A stretch of DNA of 64,000 nt from a virus. This document shows, piece by piece, positions 57,865-64,000 of this stretch. Below the pieces are notes generated by a model. The model was not told the origin of the DNA, made no database searches, and saw nothing but the letters and a program-made list of their open reading frames with translations. Each line of letters begins with the position of its first letter. Position 1 is the stretch's first letter. The DNA is taken from positions 90,778-154,777 of the IMG/VR virus record IMGVR_UViG_3300023174_003623. One strand, 5' to 3'. A program made the position numbers and the translations under genes.

Positions 57865-57894
57865 TTGACGACCATCCGGGGAGTGTGAGACAAT
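57865..57894 (+). promoter_or_regulatory. Early promoter, family B
   Basis: TTGACG (57865-57870), 18 bp, GACAAT (57889-57894). -10 lies between GGGGAG and CTCCCC arms; leader CGTTGACCCCTTACCACTCT then GGAGG. Confidence 0.75.
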
Positions 57895-57931
57895 ACTCCC
57901 CGTTGACCCCTTACCACTCTGGAGGCTTTTC

Positions 57932-58150
57932 ATGAAAACTCTTCGCGATATCAACAAAGCTCTGAAACCGCATAACGTCAGGCTTAACAAGGGTAGTTGC
58001 TACATGTACATGACTTACGATACCAATGTGTCGTTTGAATCCAAAAGCTTCTATGGCAGTCATTTCGCCAGCCTTTCGCCTGAGCGTTGGGTGGAAGAGG
58101 GGATTGACTTTGCTGATAGGTGTTTCCTTAAAGTTAGGGAGAATGACTAA
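57932..58150 (+). CDS. Unknown small protein
   Basis: 72 aa; 'MKTLRDINKALKPHNVRLNK' start. First gene behind a family B promoter; TAATG overlap downstream. Confidence 0.62.
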   Translation: MKTLRDINKALKPHNVRLNKGSCYMYMTYDTNVSFESKSFYGSHFASLSPERWVEEGIDFADRCFLKVREND

Positions 58151-58332
58151 TGAACGCATTTGCTGAAGAACTCTATCAACAGGAACTGATTGACAGACGC
58201 TGCGAAGTGCTTGAGAATAGGCTTCGAGACCTGAAGAAGTCGATACAGTCTCTGCCGCCTAATGGAATGGAAATTCTGATTGAAATGAAGCAGTTACATA
58301 ACGAACTGCTAGAACTCTATAGTCGAGTCTAA
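58150..58332 (+). CDS. Small helical protein
   Basis: 60 aa, one long charged helix (RCEVLENRLRDLKKSIQSLP). Unknown. Confidence 0.6.
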   Translation: MNAFAEELYQQELIDRRCEVLENRLRDLKKSIQSLPPNGMEILIEMKQLHNELLELYSRV

Positions 58333-58343
58333 AGGAGAACAAT

Positions 58344-58547
58344 ATGCGTAAAAGCAAAATGACCAAGCTTATCATCAAAGCCGGAGAACTGGCTAGCAAG
58401 TATAACGACGCTGAACTCGACCGCATTCTTGAAGATGCTCTACTTCACTTCTCTGAACTTGATGCCCTTGTTTATGGTATTGAGCTTGAACTTGAGAAGT
58501 ATACCGAAAGTGAAGACGCCGATTGTGGGTATGAGTGCTCGATTTAG
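58344..58547 (+). CDS. Small helical protein
   Basis: 67 aa; 'MRKSKMTKLIIKAGELASKY' start, acidic end. AAGGAG upstream. Confidence 0.6.
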   Translation: MRKSKMTKLIIKAGELASKYNDAELDRILEDALLHFSELDALVYGIELELEKYTESEDADCGYECSI

Positions 58548-58560
58548 AAAGGAGAACGAT

Positions 58561-58830
58561 ATGCTGAATATCAATCACACTGTTCGCGCTTACACTGGTA
58601 AAAGGGGATGCATGTGCGGCTGCCTTGGTCAGTACAAGGATAGTGAGCGCGTTCGTAAGCTTGCAATCACTCAGCTTCTCAAAGACCCTGACGTTGAGTT
58701 TGATACTTGGGCCGAGGAAGGTTGCCTTTCGGTGACCACTGCAACTCGTACCCGTGTCCTTTACCTGAACAGTGAAGGGGTTGACATCGTGCGTAAGATG
58801 GGTATTCGAGAGAATCAAGTCTACGGATAA
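58561..58830 (+). CDS. Conserved phage protein with CMCGC motif
   Basis: 89 aa from ATG 58561 (AAAGGAG). 'RAYTGKRGCMCGCLGQYKDS' is a distinctive motif shared by small proteins of many phages; may bind metal. Unknown role. Confidence 0.7.
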   Translation: MLNINHTVRAYTGKRGCMCGCLGQYKDSERVRKLAITQLLKDPDVEFDTWAEEGCLSVTTATRTRVLYLNSEGVDIVRKMGIRENQVYG

Positions 58831-58835
58831 AGTAG

Positions 58836-58865
58836 TTGACGACCATCCGGGGAGTAGGTTACACT
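58836..58865 (+). promoter_or_regulatory. Early promoter, family B
   Basis: TTGACG (58836-58841), 18 bp, TACACT (58860-58865) framed by GGGGAG/CTCCCC. Confidence 0.8.
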
Positions 58866-58901
58866 GCTCCCCGTTGACCCCTTACCACTCTGGAGGCTTT
58901 C

Positions 58902-59021
58902 ATGTTTATTGCCATTTGCCTTCTCGCCGCTTTTGCCGTTGCCTGTGGCGTGTATATCATGGTCGAACTGGAAAAACAATATAAAATCGAGCGGGAAAAC
59001 ATTCACGGTGATGATTGTTAA
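58902..59021 (+). CDS. Small membrane peptide
   Basis: 39 aa, MFIAICLLAAFAVACGVYIM transmembrane helix then a charged tail. TGGAGG upstream in a family B leader, so expression is well supported. Confidence 0.6.
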   Translation: MFIAICLLAAFAVACGVYIMVELEKQYKIERENIHGDDC

Positions 59022-59026
59022 ACCGC

Positions 59027-59055
59027 TTGACGCACTGCTCGAACTAGGCTACACT
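59027..59055 (+). promoter_or_regulatory. Early promoter, family B variant
   Basis: TTGACG (59027-59032), 17 bp, TACACT (59050-59055). The left GGGGAG arm is missing here and ACTGCTC occurs twice instead. Confidence 0.72.
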
Positions 59056-59091
59056 GCTCCCCGTTGTCCGATTCATCATCTGGAGGCTCTC

Positions 59092-59424
59092 ATGGCTAAA
59101 GTTTACGTCACCACTCAGAACTACGAGAACTACGCTTGGAACGAAGACGGTTCGCTCGGCACTGGCGTCGATGCGTACTGGAAGGCGAAGGGCGGCTCGG
59201 ACTACTTTATCACCATTCCCGTTGGCACTCGCTGGGAGAACATGGGCGACGTTGCCAAGGCTCTCGTGGAGGCTCACCGTCAGGATATTGAGTGCGATAA
59301 CGATGCCTTTCGGTCGAACATTATCGGCTGGGAAATTGTTGACGACCACTACTTGACAGACTACGAACAGTCACAACTGCGCTACGAAGGCTACATTCAG
59401 TTCTCTACCACAGTGCTTGCTTAA
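59092..59424 (+). CDS. Unknown protein
   Basis: 110 aa from ATG 59092. 'MAKVYVTTQNYENYAWNEDG' then YWKAKGGSDYFITIP is a pattern seen in small phage proteins. Unknown. Confidence 0.68.
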   Translation: MAKVYVTTQNYENYAWNEDGSLGTGVDAYWKAKGGSDYFITIPVGTRWENMGDVAKALVEAHRQDIECDNDAFRSNIIGWEIVDDHYLTDYEQSQLRYEGYIQFSTTVLA

Positions 59425-59429
59425 ACTGC

Positions 59430-59459
59430 TTGACGACCATCCGGGGAGTAGGTTACACT
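59430..59459 (+). promoter_or_regulatory. Early promoter, family B
   Basis: TTGACG (59430-59435), 18 bp, TACACT (59454-59459) framed by GGGGAG/CTCCCC. Confidence 0.82.
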
Positions 59460-59497
59460 GCTCCCCGTTGACCCACTCACCACTCTGGAGGCTTTTC

Positions 59498-59707
59498 ATG
59501 AAGTACCGCGCAATCGTTAATGGCGTTTCGTTCTACACCACTACCCGTGCGATTCAGAACGGGGTTGGCGACTTCACTAAAATCAACGACGCCCTTCGCA
59601 TGGCAATGGTCGAGTTGGATAAGCTTGCTAAAGACGGCGCGATTGGTTTCGCTGGCACTTGGAACGGTTGCCAGATTCAGCTTACCAAAATTCCAAAGGC
59701 TGCATAA
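59498..59707 (+). CDS. Unknown small protein
   Basis: 69 aa from ATG 59498. 'MKYRAIVNGVSFYTTTRAIQ' then 'KINDALRMAMVELDKLAKDG'. Same strand-strand-helix layout as the product at 60522; possibly related. Confidence 0.65.
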   Translation: MKYRAIVNGVSFYTTTRAIQNGVGDFTKINDALRMAMVELDKLAKDGAIGFAGTWNGCQIQLTKIPKAA

Positions 59708-59712
59708 ACCGC

Positions 59713-59742
59713 TTGACGACCATCCGGGGAGTAGGTTACACT
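59713..59742 (+). promoter_or_regulatory. Early promoter, family B
   Basis: TTGACG (59713-59718), 18 bp, TACACT (59737-59742) framed by GGGGAG/CTCCCC. Identical core to 59430. Confidence 0.82.
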
Positions 59743-59780
59743 GCTCCCCGTTGACCCACTCACCACTCTGGAGGTTCTGC

Positions 59781-59975
59781 ATGGAAATCGACTTCAACCG
59801 TAAGTCCCTTGACACCTTGCTGCAAGTGTTCACCGCTGGCCCTTTTGGCCCTTGCCTTGCCTTTCGCTCCTACTACCAGATTCCTGTAAACGAAGCCATT
59901 GTTACTGAAGACGTTGAGAACTTCGCCATGGCTTTCATGACTGCCGCTAATCGCGTCTATCCGGAGACTTTTTAA
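59781..59975 (+). CDS. Unknown small protein
   Basis: 64 aa from ATG 59781. 'MEIDFNRKSLDTLLQVFTAG' start; helical end. Unknown. Confidence 0.65.
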   Translation: MEIDFNRKSLDTLLQVFTAGPFGPCLAFRSYYQIPVNEAIVTEDVENFAMAFMTAANRVYPETF

Positions 59976-59977
59976 CG

Positions 59978-60187
59978 ATGAAACTACGCTCTGATTTTAA
60001 GACCGAAAAAGCGTATCTGAAGTACCTTGACGCCCAGCTAAAGTATTGGGCAGACACTCAAAAAGAGCACGACGAGGCTCAGGCTGACCTCGCTCGTCGC
60101 CGTGAACTTGACAATCACTATCAGGCTGTCGAACGCCGAAACGATGAATGGTTTCGCTGGTATATGAAAAACGTCAACGGAAAGTAG
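59978..60187 (+). CDS. Small charged helical protein
   Basis: 69 aa, 'MKLRSDFKTEKAYLKYLDAQ' and a long Asp/Glu/Arg helix. Cotranscribed with the previous gene. Confidence 0.62.
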   Translation: MKLRSDFKTEKAYLKYLDAQLKYWADTQKEHDEAQADLARRRELDNHYQAVERRNDEWFRWYMKNVNGK

Positions 60188-60216
60188 TTGACAACCCGCA
60201 CCAGTGCTGCGATACT
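60188..60216 (+). promoter_or_regulatory. Early promoter, hybrid of families A and B
   Basis: TTGACA (60188-60193), 17 bp, GATACT (60211-60216). Upstream half like family A (AGTAGTTGACA...CACCAG), downstream leader like family B. The -10 sits between AGTGC and GCACT arms, a different sequence but the same inverted-repeat layout. Confidence 0.72.
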
Positions 60217-60252
60217 GCACTCCGTTGACCCACTACCACTCTGGAGGCTCTC

Positions 60253-60450
60253 ATGGAACTGTTCAGCAAAGTCAAAGGCTATGCGACCCGTGATGGTGCG
60301 ATTAAGAAGCTGGCAAAGGAACTGCCAGACTACCACAATTACCGCTGGATGATTGTCTCGCTGCCGTCTGGCCGCTTCTCGCCTGCGGTCAGAACTGTCG
60401 GCACTGATATCTGCGGCGCTCTGGCTCATCGGGACGTTGGCGAATTCTAA
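60253..60450 (+). CDS. Unknown small protein
   Basis: 65 aa; 'MELFSKVKGYATRDGAIKKL' resembles domains seen in other phage early proteins. Unknown. Confidence 0.65.
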   Translation: MELFSKVKGYATRDGAIKKLAKELPDYHNYRWMIVSLPSGRFSPAVRTVGTDICGALAHRDVGEF

Positions 60451-60455
60451 ACCGC

Positions 60456-60484
60456 TTGCAAGCTTGCCGGGAGTAGGTTACACT
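60456..60484 (+). promoter_or_regulatory. Early promoter, family B
   Basis: TTGCAA (60456-60461), 17 bp, TACACT (60479-60484), framed by GGGAG/CTCCC. Confidence 0.75.
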
Positions 60485-60521
60485 GCTCCCCGTTGACCCA
60501 CTACCACTCTGGAGGCTCTGC

Positions 60522-60740
60522 ATGAAAAAGTCCAAACCCGTCTTCGAAGTCACCATGCGTTCGCCCAAGGCTGGCGAGTACTTCAACTCCCGCCTGACCC
60601 GTCGCGACGTTTCCAGCCGCCTGTACTCTGCTGCCGACGTTCGCCTTGTTCAGAACCTTATCGACTCGCTCGACAAGGGCACGACCGTCGCTAGCATCAC
60701 GGTTGCCGACGACACCTACTCCGTTCGCTTGGTCGCCTAA
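60522..60740 (+). CDS. Unknown small protein
   Basis: 72 aa; 'MKKSKPVFEVTMRSPKAGEY' start. GC-rich. Unknown. Confidence 0.65.
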   Translation: MKKSKPVFEVTMRSPKAGEYFNSRLTRRDVSSRLYSAADVRLVQNLIDSLDKGTTVASITVADDTYSVRLVA

Positions 60741-60765
60741 CCTACTGAATTTCGGAGGATTTAGC

Positions 60766-60921
60766 ATGAACTTCGCCCAGCACCCCGTGACCCGCCTGTT
60801 CTGGAATGGTAAGACTTTCGCGGCGACTTTCGCGACTGCCACTCCCCTGACCCGTGACGCTGCCCGCTTCCTTGCGTGGCTGCACAATGCCCTGACCATC
60901 ACCGTCACGATTGACGGCTAA
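60766..60921 (+). CDS. Unknown small protein
   Basis: 51 aa from ATG 60766 (CGGAGG). 'MNFAQHPVTRLFWNGKTFAA' start. Unknown. Confidence 0.58.
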   Translation: MNFAQHPVTRLFWNGKTFAATFATATPLTRDAARFLAWLHNALTITVTIDG

Positions 60922-60936
60922 ACGGAGGCCTATACG

Positions 60937-61131
60937 ATGAACGACACCCAACTGTCTACTGCTCTGCTGACCCGCCGCCTCGACAACCTGAAGGCTGAGG
61001 CGGCAATGTACCCAGCCCTGAAGTTCTGGGCTTCTATCGGGCGGCTGCAAATCGATGCAGTGTACGTCCAGCTTGATGAATTGCACGGCGAAACTACTGC
61101 CGAGGCTCTGGCCGCCCGCGCAGGCTATTAA
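60937..61131 (+). CDS. Unknown small protein
   Basis: 64 aa; CGGAGG upstream. 'MNDTQLSTALLTRRLDNLKA' start. Unknown. Confidence 0.6.
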   Translation: MNDTQLSTALLTRRLDNLKAEAAMYPALKFWASIGRLQIDAVYVQLDELHGETTAEALAARAGY

Positions 61132-61135
61132 CCGC

Positions 61136-61164
61136 TTGCAAGGTTCGCGGGAGTGTGAGACAAT
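61136..61164 (+). promoter_or_regulatory. Early promoter, family B
   Basis: TTGCAA (61136-61141), 17 bp, GACAAT (61159-61164), framed by GGGAG/CTCCC. Confidence 0.75.
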
Positions 61165-61200
61165 ACTCCCCGTTGACCCCTTACCACTCTGGAGTACGCC

Positions 61201-62118
61201 ATGACCAACCGCACCGATGCTCACCGCCCGTCTGCCCTCGTCGCGACCGACTACGAATTCGTGGAGTTCTGCTCGGCCCGCGAATTCGAGGTCTACGACC
61301 TCGCCCCCCGTGGAGAGGCTGGCGGCTACTTTAAGCACCAGAAGATGACCGGCGGCACTTGGTACGCTGGCGGCGAGCAGTTCTGCCGCTGCGATATCTG
61401 TGGCACGACCCGCGCTCTGGACTTCGCCATTTTTTGGCATAAGCCCAGCAACGTGTACGTTCGCACGGGCGGCGACTGCGCGACTCGAGTGTGCGACTTG
61501 CTCGAAGTCGAAGGCTTTCAGGCTTTCCGCGACGCCGCCCGTGCCAAGTCGGTGCGCCTTGCTGGCGAAGCCGTCGCCGAGGCTGCTCTGGCTGCGAAAG
61601 GCATCGACCTCGACTTCGCTGCACTGCGTCAGGCCTCCCGCGAGCTTCACGGCATCAAGACCGGCGGCACTCCCCGCGAGCAGTGGACTGTCTCTACCGC
61701 TCTGGATATCGCTGGCAAGTTCGCCAAGTACGGCAACATGTCCGAAAAGCAGGAAAAGTTTCTCGTGAGCCTGCTGGACTCCGTTGCCCGTCGCGACGAA
61801 GTCCGCGCCCTGTGGGCTGCTCGTCACGCTGAGCGCGTCGCGACTAGCATGCACCTCGGCACGGTTGGTGACCGCATCGAACTCACCGTGACCGTCAAGT
61901 TCGCCAATTCCTACGAGTCCAATTTCGGCCAGTTCTGGATTGTCGGACTCGAAGACGCCTCTGCCAACACCGTGATTTACAAGGGGAATTCGCCCTTCAG
62001 CACGACCAAGGGCGAGGTCGTCAAACTCAAGGCGACGGTGAAAGAACACGGCGAACGCAATGGCGTCAAGCAGACCGTGATTGCCCGTCCGAAAGTGCTG
62101 GAAGTCGCCGCCGCTTAA
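61201..62118 (+). CDS. Conserved phage protein with zinc-type CxxC
   Basis: 305 aa. N-terminal domain with 'CRCDICGTTRALDFAIFWHK' (about 61-80) and VRTGGDCATRVCD, a zinc-ribbon-like layout; the C-terminal domain (about 205-300) is beta-rich with 'GDRIELTVTVKFANSYESNF', possibly an OB-like fold. Largest gene of the family B region; very GC-rich, C-ending codons. Unknown role. Confidence 0.72.
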   Translation: MTNRTDAHRPSALVATDYEFVEFCSAREFEVYDLAPRGEAGGYFKHQKMTGGTWYAGGEQFCRCDICGTTRALDFAIFWHKPSNVYVRTGGDCATRVCDLLEVEGFQAFRDAARAKSVRLAGEAVAEAALAAKGIDLDFAALRQASRELHGIKTGGTPREQWTVSTALDIAGKFAKYGNMSEKQEKFLVSLLDSVARRDEVRALWAARHAERVATSMHLGTVGDRIELTVTVKFANSYESNFGQFWIVGLEDASANTVIYKGNSPFSTTKGEVVKLKATVKEHGERNGVKQTVIARPKVLEVAAA

Positions 62119-62123
62119 ACCGT

Positions 62124-62152
62124 TTGCAAGGTTCAAAATAGGGGAGTAAACT
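62124..62152 (+). promoter_or_regulatory. Early promoter, family B variant
   Basis: TTGCAA (62124-62129), 17 bp, TAAACT (62147-62152). GGGGAG and CTCCCC are only 7 bases apart here. Confidence 0.7.
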
Positions 62153-62191
62153 GCTCCCCGTTGACCCCTTAACACTCTGGAGTACGCGCAA

Positions 62192-62707
62192 ATGACGACC
62201 ACCACCTTCGACCTCGCCGTTGCCATTGAAAACATGAACACCGCTATCGACTCTGCCGCCCGCTGCGCCCGTGAAGCCCTTGAATCGACTCTGGCTTTCA
62301 GCGACCGCACTTTTAGCACCGCAGTCCGCGCCGAACAGCTCATCTCGATAACCGCTAACTTGCGCGGTGCTGCTGAACAGGCCGAAACCAATCCCGTAAA
62401 GGCTGCTGAACTCGCCTTTCTTAGCACCGCTCGCGCCACTGATATCGCCGACTTGGTTGAAGGTATTGTCGGCGTTGAAGGTGACGTAGTGGACACCGCG
62501 CAGAATTGCTTTGAAGTCGCCACTGCCGCTCAGGGGATTGCCTACGCTGCCCAAAAAGTATGGGAAGTTGCTGATGCTGTCGCCGCTGAAGGTGAGTCCG
62601 ACGCCGACTTCTCGAAGGTTGTTGCATATCGACGCGACTTTGCAACTTGCCTGCGCCGCGCCTCAACTGCTCGCCACAACCTTTATCTGATATCCCGCGA
62701 CCTCTAA
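62192..62707 (+). CDS. Ala-rich helical protein
   Basis: 171 aa, almost wholly alpha-helical with heptad Ala/Glu patterns (AEQLISITANLRGAAEQAET). Last gene before the gene-free end region. Unknown. Confidence 0.65.
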   Translation: MTTTTFDLAVAIENMNTAIDSAARCAREALESTLAFSDRTFSTAVRAEQLISITANLRGAAEQAETNPVKAAELAFLSTARATDIADLVEGIVGVEGDVVDTAQNCFEVATAAQGIAYAAQKVWEVADAVAAEGESDADFSKVVAYRRDFATCLRRASTARHNLYLISRDL

Positions 62708-62726
62708 TTCCCCCCACTCCCCTCAC

Positions 62727-62757
62727 AAGCCTGCCCTAACCCGGCAGGCTTTTTTTT
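62727..62757 (+). terminator. Strong terminator closing the early region
   Basis: 9-bp perfect stem AAGCCTGCC/GGCAGGCTT (62727-62735 with 62743-62751), 7-base loop, eight-T tract. Confidence 0.93.
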
Positions 62758-62804
62758 GTCTGTCTTTTCAATGCCTTACACCAATAACCCTGCATTTCGG
62801 CACC

Positions 62805-62940
62805 TTTCACCACTCTAGACCCTGCTCAATCATATTACTTTCAAGCCTTTTTTCGTAAGCCATTGATTTCATTATACTTTATCATTTAACTGGTACTTTG
62901 ATGACACTTGTAACTATCTGATTCATAAGGACTTTTTTTA
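62805..62940 (+). repeat. Direct repeat, copy 1
   Basis: Starts TTTCACCACTCTAGACCCTG and contains ATTACTTTCAAGCCTTTTTT and TTTAACTGGTACTTTGATGA; imperfectly repeated from 63020. Confidence 0.85.
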
Positions 62941-63019
62941 TCAACTTTCCCTATAGACTGATTAAAACCCTAGCCGCTCATTCTCGCCTTTCACTCACTC
63001 GCCTGCTCGTTTTCTCGGA

Positions 63020-63152
63020 TTTCACCACTCTAGACCCTGCTCGCCGATATTACTTTCAAGCCTTTTTTACTAAGTGTCTGTTTTTCATGCTGTTTTTCTT
63101 TTAACTGGTACTTTGATGACATTCGCAAGTGTCTGATTTTATTACGCTTTTT
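63020..63152 (+). repeat. Direct repeat, copy 2
   Basis: Second copy of the 62805 block, 215 bp later; the three conserved segments are kept and the stretches between them have diverged. Confidence 0.85.
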
Positions 63153-63523
63153 CGGTTGCTCTGCTGCTCTGCCCGTTGTCTGGCATGCTTTCAGGGGAAT
63201 GCTCGCAGGCACCTCGCAGGCTTACGTTAACGTCAGGGTCGAACTATGGGGAAACCTAGCAAATGCCTGTCAGACGCTTGCAGGGGTTTAGGGCGCATAC
63301 CACACAAACACCTCAAAAGTCAAGCATTATTTTCTGCCAGACGCTCAAATGCTCGTTTATATCATGTTTTTTAGGGCCAGTCAACCACTTTTGCTCGACG
63401 CTCAAATGCTCGCTTATAACACACCTCGCAGGGCTTGTCAAACGCTCGACGCTTAACCTATACGTCAACTTTCAATCCCTCGACGCTCGACGCTTGACAT
63501 TTACGTTAAGGTCAACTTTGAAA

Positions 63524-63579
63524 CGCTTGACGCTTGACGCTTGACGCTTGACGCTTGACGCTTGACGCTTGACGCTTGC
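63524..63579 (+). repeat. Tandem heptamer array CGCTTGA
   Basis: Seven perfect head-to-tail copies of CGCTTGA (63524-63572) followed by CGCTTGC. Scattered GACGCTC/GACGCTT copies precede it from 63345. The unit equals the -35 neighbourhood of family B promoters (CCGCTTGACG). Confidence 0.95.
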
Positions 63580-63597
63580 CTCTAACACACATTGCAG

Positions 63598-63820
63598 CAC
63601 ATGTCAAGCCCCCCCATGCAGAACAGCGCATATACCACAACACGCGAGAACATGCAAGCACCTGCCAGACACCGCAAAGGCCAGCGCATACCACACAAGC
63701 CAGCACATGTCAAGCACTGCGAGAAACATGCAAAACACCTGCACATACCACATTACGAGCAGCATGTCAAGCACCTGTGAGACACCTCCCAATACCACAA
63801 AAGCACATCACATGTCAAGC
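63598..63820 (+). repeat. Four spaced CATGTCAAGC motifs
   Basis: Copies at 63600-63609, 63706-63715, 63763-63772 and 63811-63820. GTCAAGC is the reverse complement of GCTTGAC, so these are inverted relative to the heptamer array. Confidence 0.85.
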
Positions 63821-63841
63821 AATATATTTTCGCGCAGGGTA

Positions 63842-63871
63842 TTGACAGGGGTGGGCTGGGCATGCTATACT
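63842..63871 (+). promoter_or_regulatory. Sigma-70 promoter at the window end
   Basis: TTGACA (63842-63847), 18 bp, TATACT (63866-63871). Directs transcription to the right, past the window, starting close to a run of eleven G (63875-63885). Confidence 0.7.
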
Positions 63872-64000
63872 ATCGGGGGGGGGGGTACTTAAAAGTTTTT
63901 GCAGTTTTCGATCTGGTTCCATGGCGGCTAGCATCCCACCCCTATAAGCACCGTAGAAAAAGATTGCCATGGGTCTCAAAAAAATTCGCCAGTAAAAAAA

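Larger units (their letters stand above)
62758..64000. other. Gene-free end region
   Basis: About 1.24 kb with no supported gene: reading frames present lack ribosome-binding sites and are low-complexity. It holds the direct repeat pair, the CGCTTGA array, the inverted GTCAAGC copies, one consensus promoter and a run of eleven G. A replication, packaging or terminal function is possible; none is shown. Confidence 0.6.

Noticed and set aside
60742-62523. 593-codon open frame on the minus strand
   Set aside because: It is opposite several well-supported rightward genes with promoters and ribosome-binding sites; an open antisense frame is expected in GC-rich DNA with C-ending codons.
63524-63820. 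CRISPR array in the end region
   Set aside because: The units are 7 bp, directly tandem, without spacers, and no cas genes are present.
63263-63892. Open frames of 60-107 codons in the end region
   Set aside because: Low-complexity, overlapping on both strands, no ribosome-binding sites, and made from the repeats themselves.

Overview
The window is part of the genome of a lytic T4-superfamily myovirus (contractile-tailed phage). It carries the T4 core in recognisable order: tail sheath, tail tube, portal, prohead protease, scaffold and major capsid protein (18-19-20-21-22-23), then uvsY, uvsW, 55, 47, 46, 45, 44, 62, regA, 43, uvsX and 41. TATAAATA late promoters accompany a gp55-type sigma factor. 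Heptose and LPS-type sugar genes point to a Gram-negative host. Gene content (Hsp20, peptide deformylase, DUF3310, short gp55 and gp62) looks closer to the marine, rhizobial and cyanophage-like branch than to coliphage T4, but the host cannot be named from this sequence.

Layout. 1-9.3 kb: virion morphogenesis, late expressed. 9.3-19.2 kb: recombination, late sigma factor, nucleotide metabolism, clamp and clamp loader. 19.2-24.3 kb: clamp-loader small subunit and regA, interleaved with large proteins that look like head-packaged cargo. 24.4-32.8 kb: Hsp20, a GH19 endolysin on the minus strand, DNA polymerase, a uvsX gene broken into two halves by a split intein with an HNH endonuclease gene between them, and the replicative helicase. 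32.8-36.9 kb: tRNA-Asn, a GIY-YIG endonuclease gene, tRNA-Trp, and a heptose kinase/glycosyltransferase cassette. 36.9-41.6 kb: further cargo-like proteins, a DUF932 gene, and a self-cleaving hammerhead ribozyme fused to a structured RNA. 41.6-62.7 kb: a rightward early region of about 70 small, mostly unknown genes, read from more than 20 sigma-70 promoters that fall into two repeated promoter-leader cassette families, with tRNA-Cys inside it. 62.7-64.0 kb: about 1.3 kb without genes, holding a duplicated block, a heptamer array and its inverted counterparts.

How it works together. Strong consensus host-type promoters start the right-hand early genes and the polymerase and uvsY transcripts. 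gp55 with the gp45 clamp would then fire the TATAAATA promoters for capsid, tail, Hsp20, the homing endonucleases and a dispersed set of proteins. At least nine proteins begin with a motif like the T4 capsid-targeting sequence (a short hydrophobic helix ending in F/Y-I/V/L-x-E). I infer that they are packaged with the DNA, trimmed by the gp21 protease and injected. They include ASCH-like, HicA-like and possible GNAT-like domains and a 12-unit LRV repeat protein.

Most notable: the fractured uvsX with split intein and HNH gene; a complete type I hammerhead ribozyme directly after a stop codon, followed by a nested-stem RNA; the dispersed capsid-targeted cargo set; and early promoters whose -10 boxes sit between the arms of inverted repeats.
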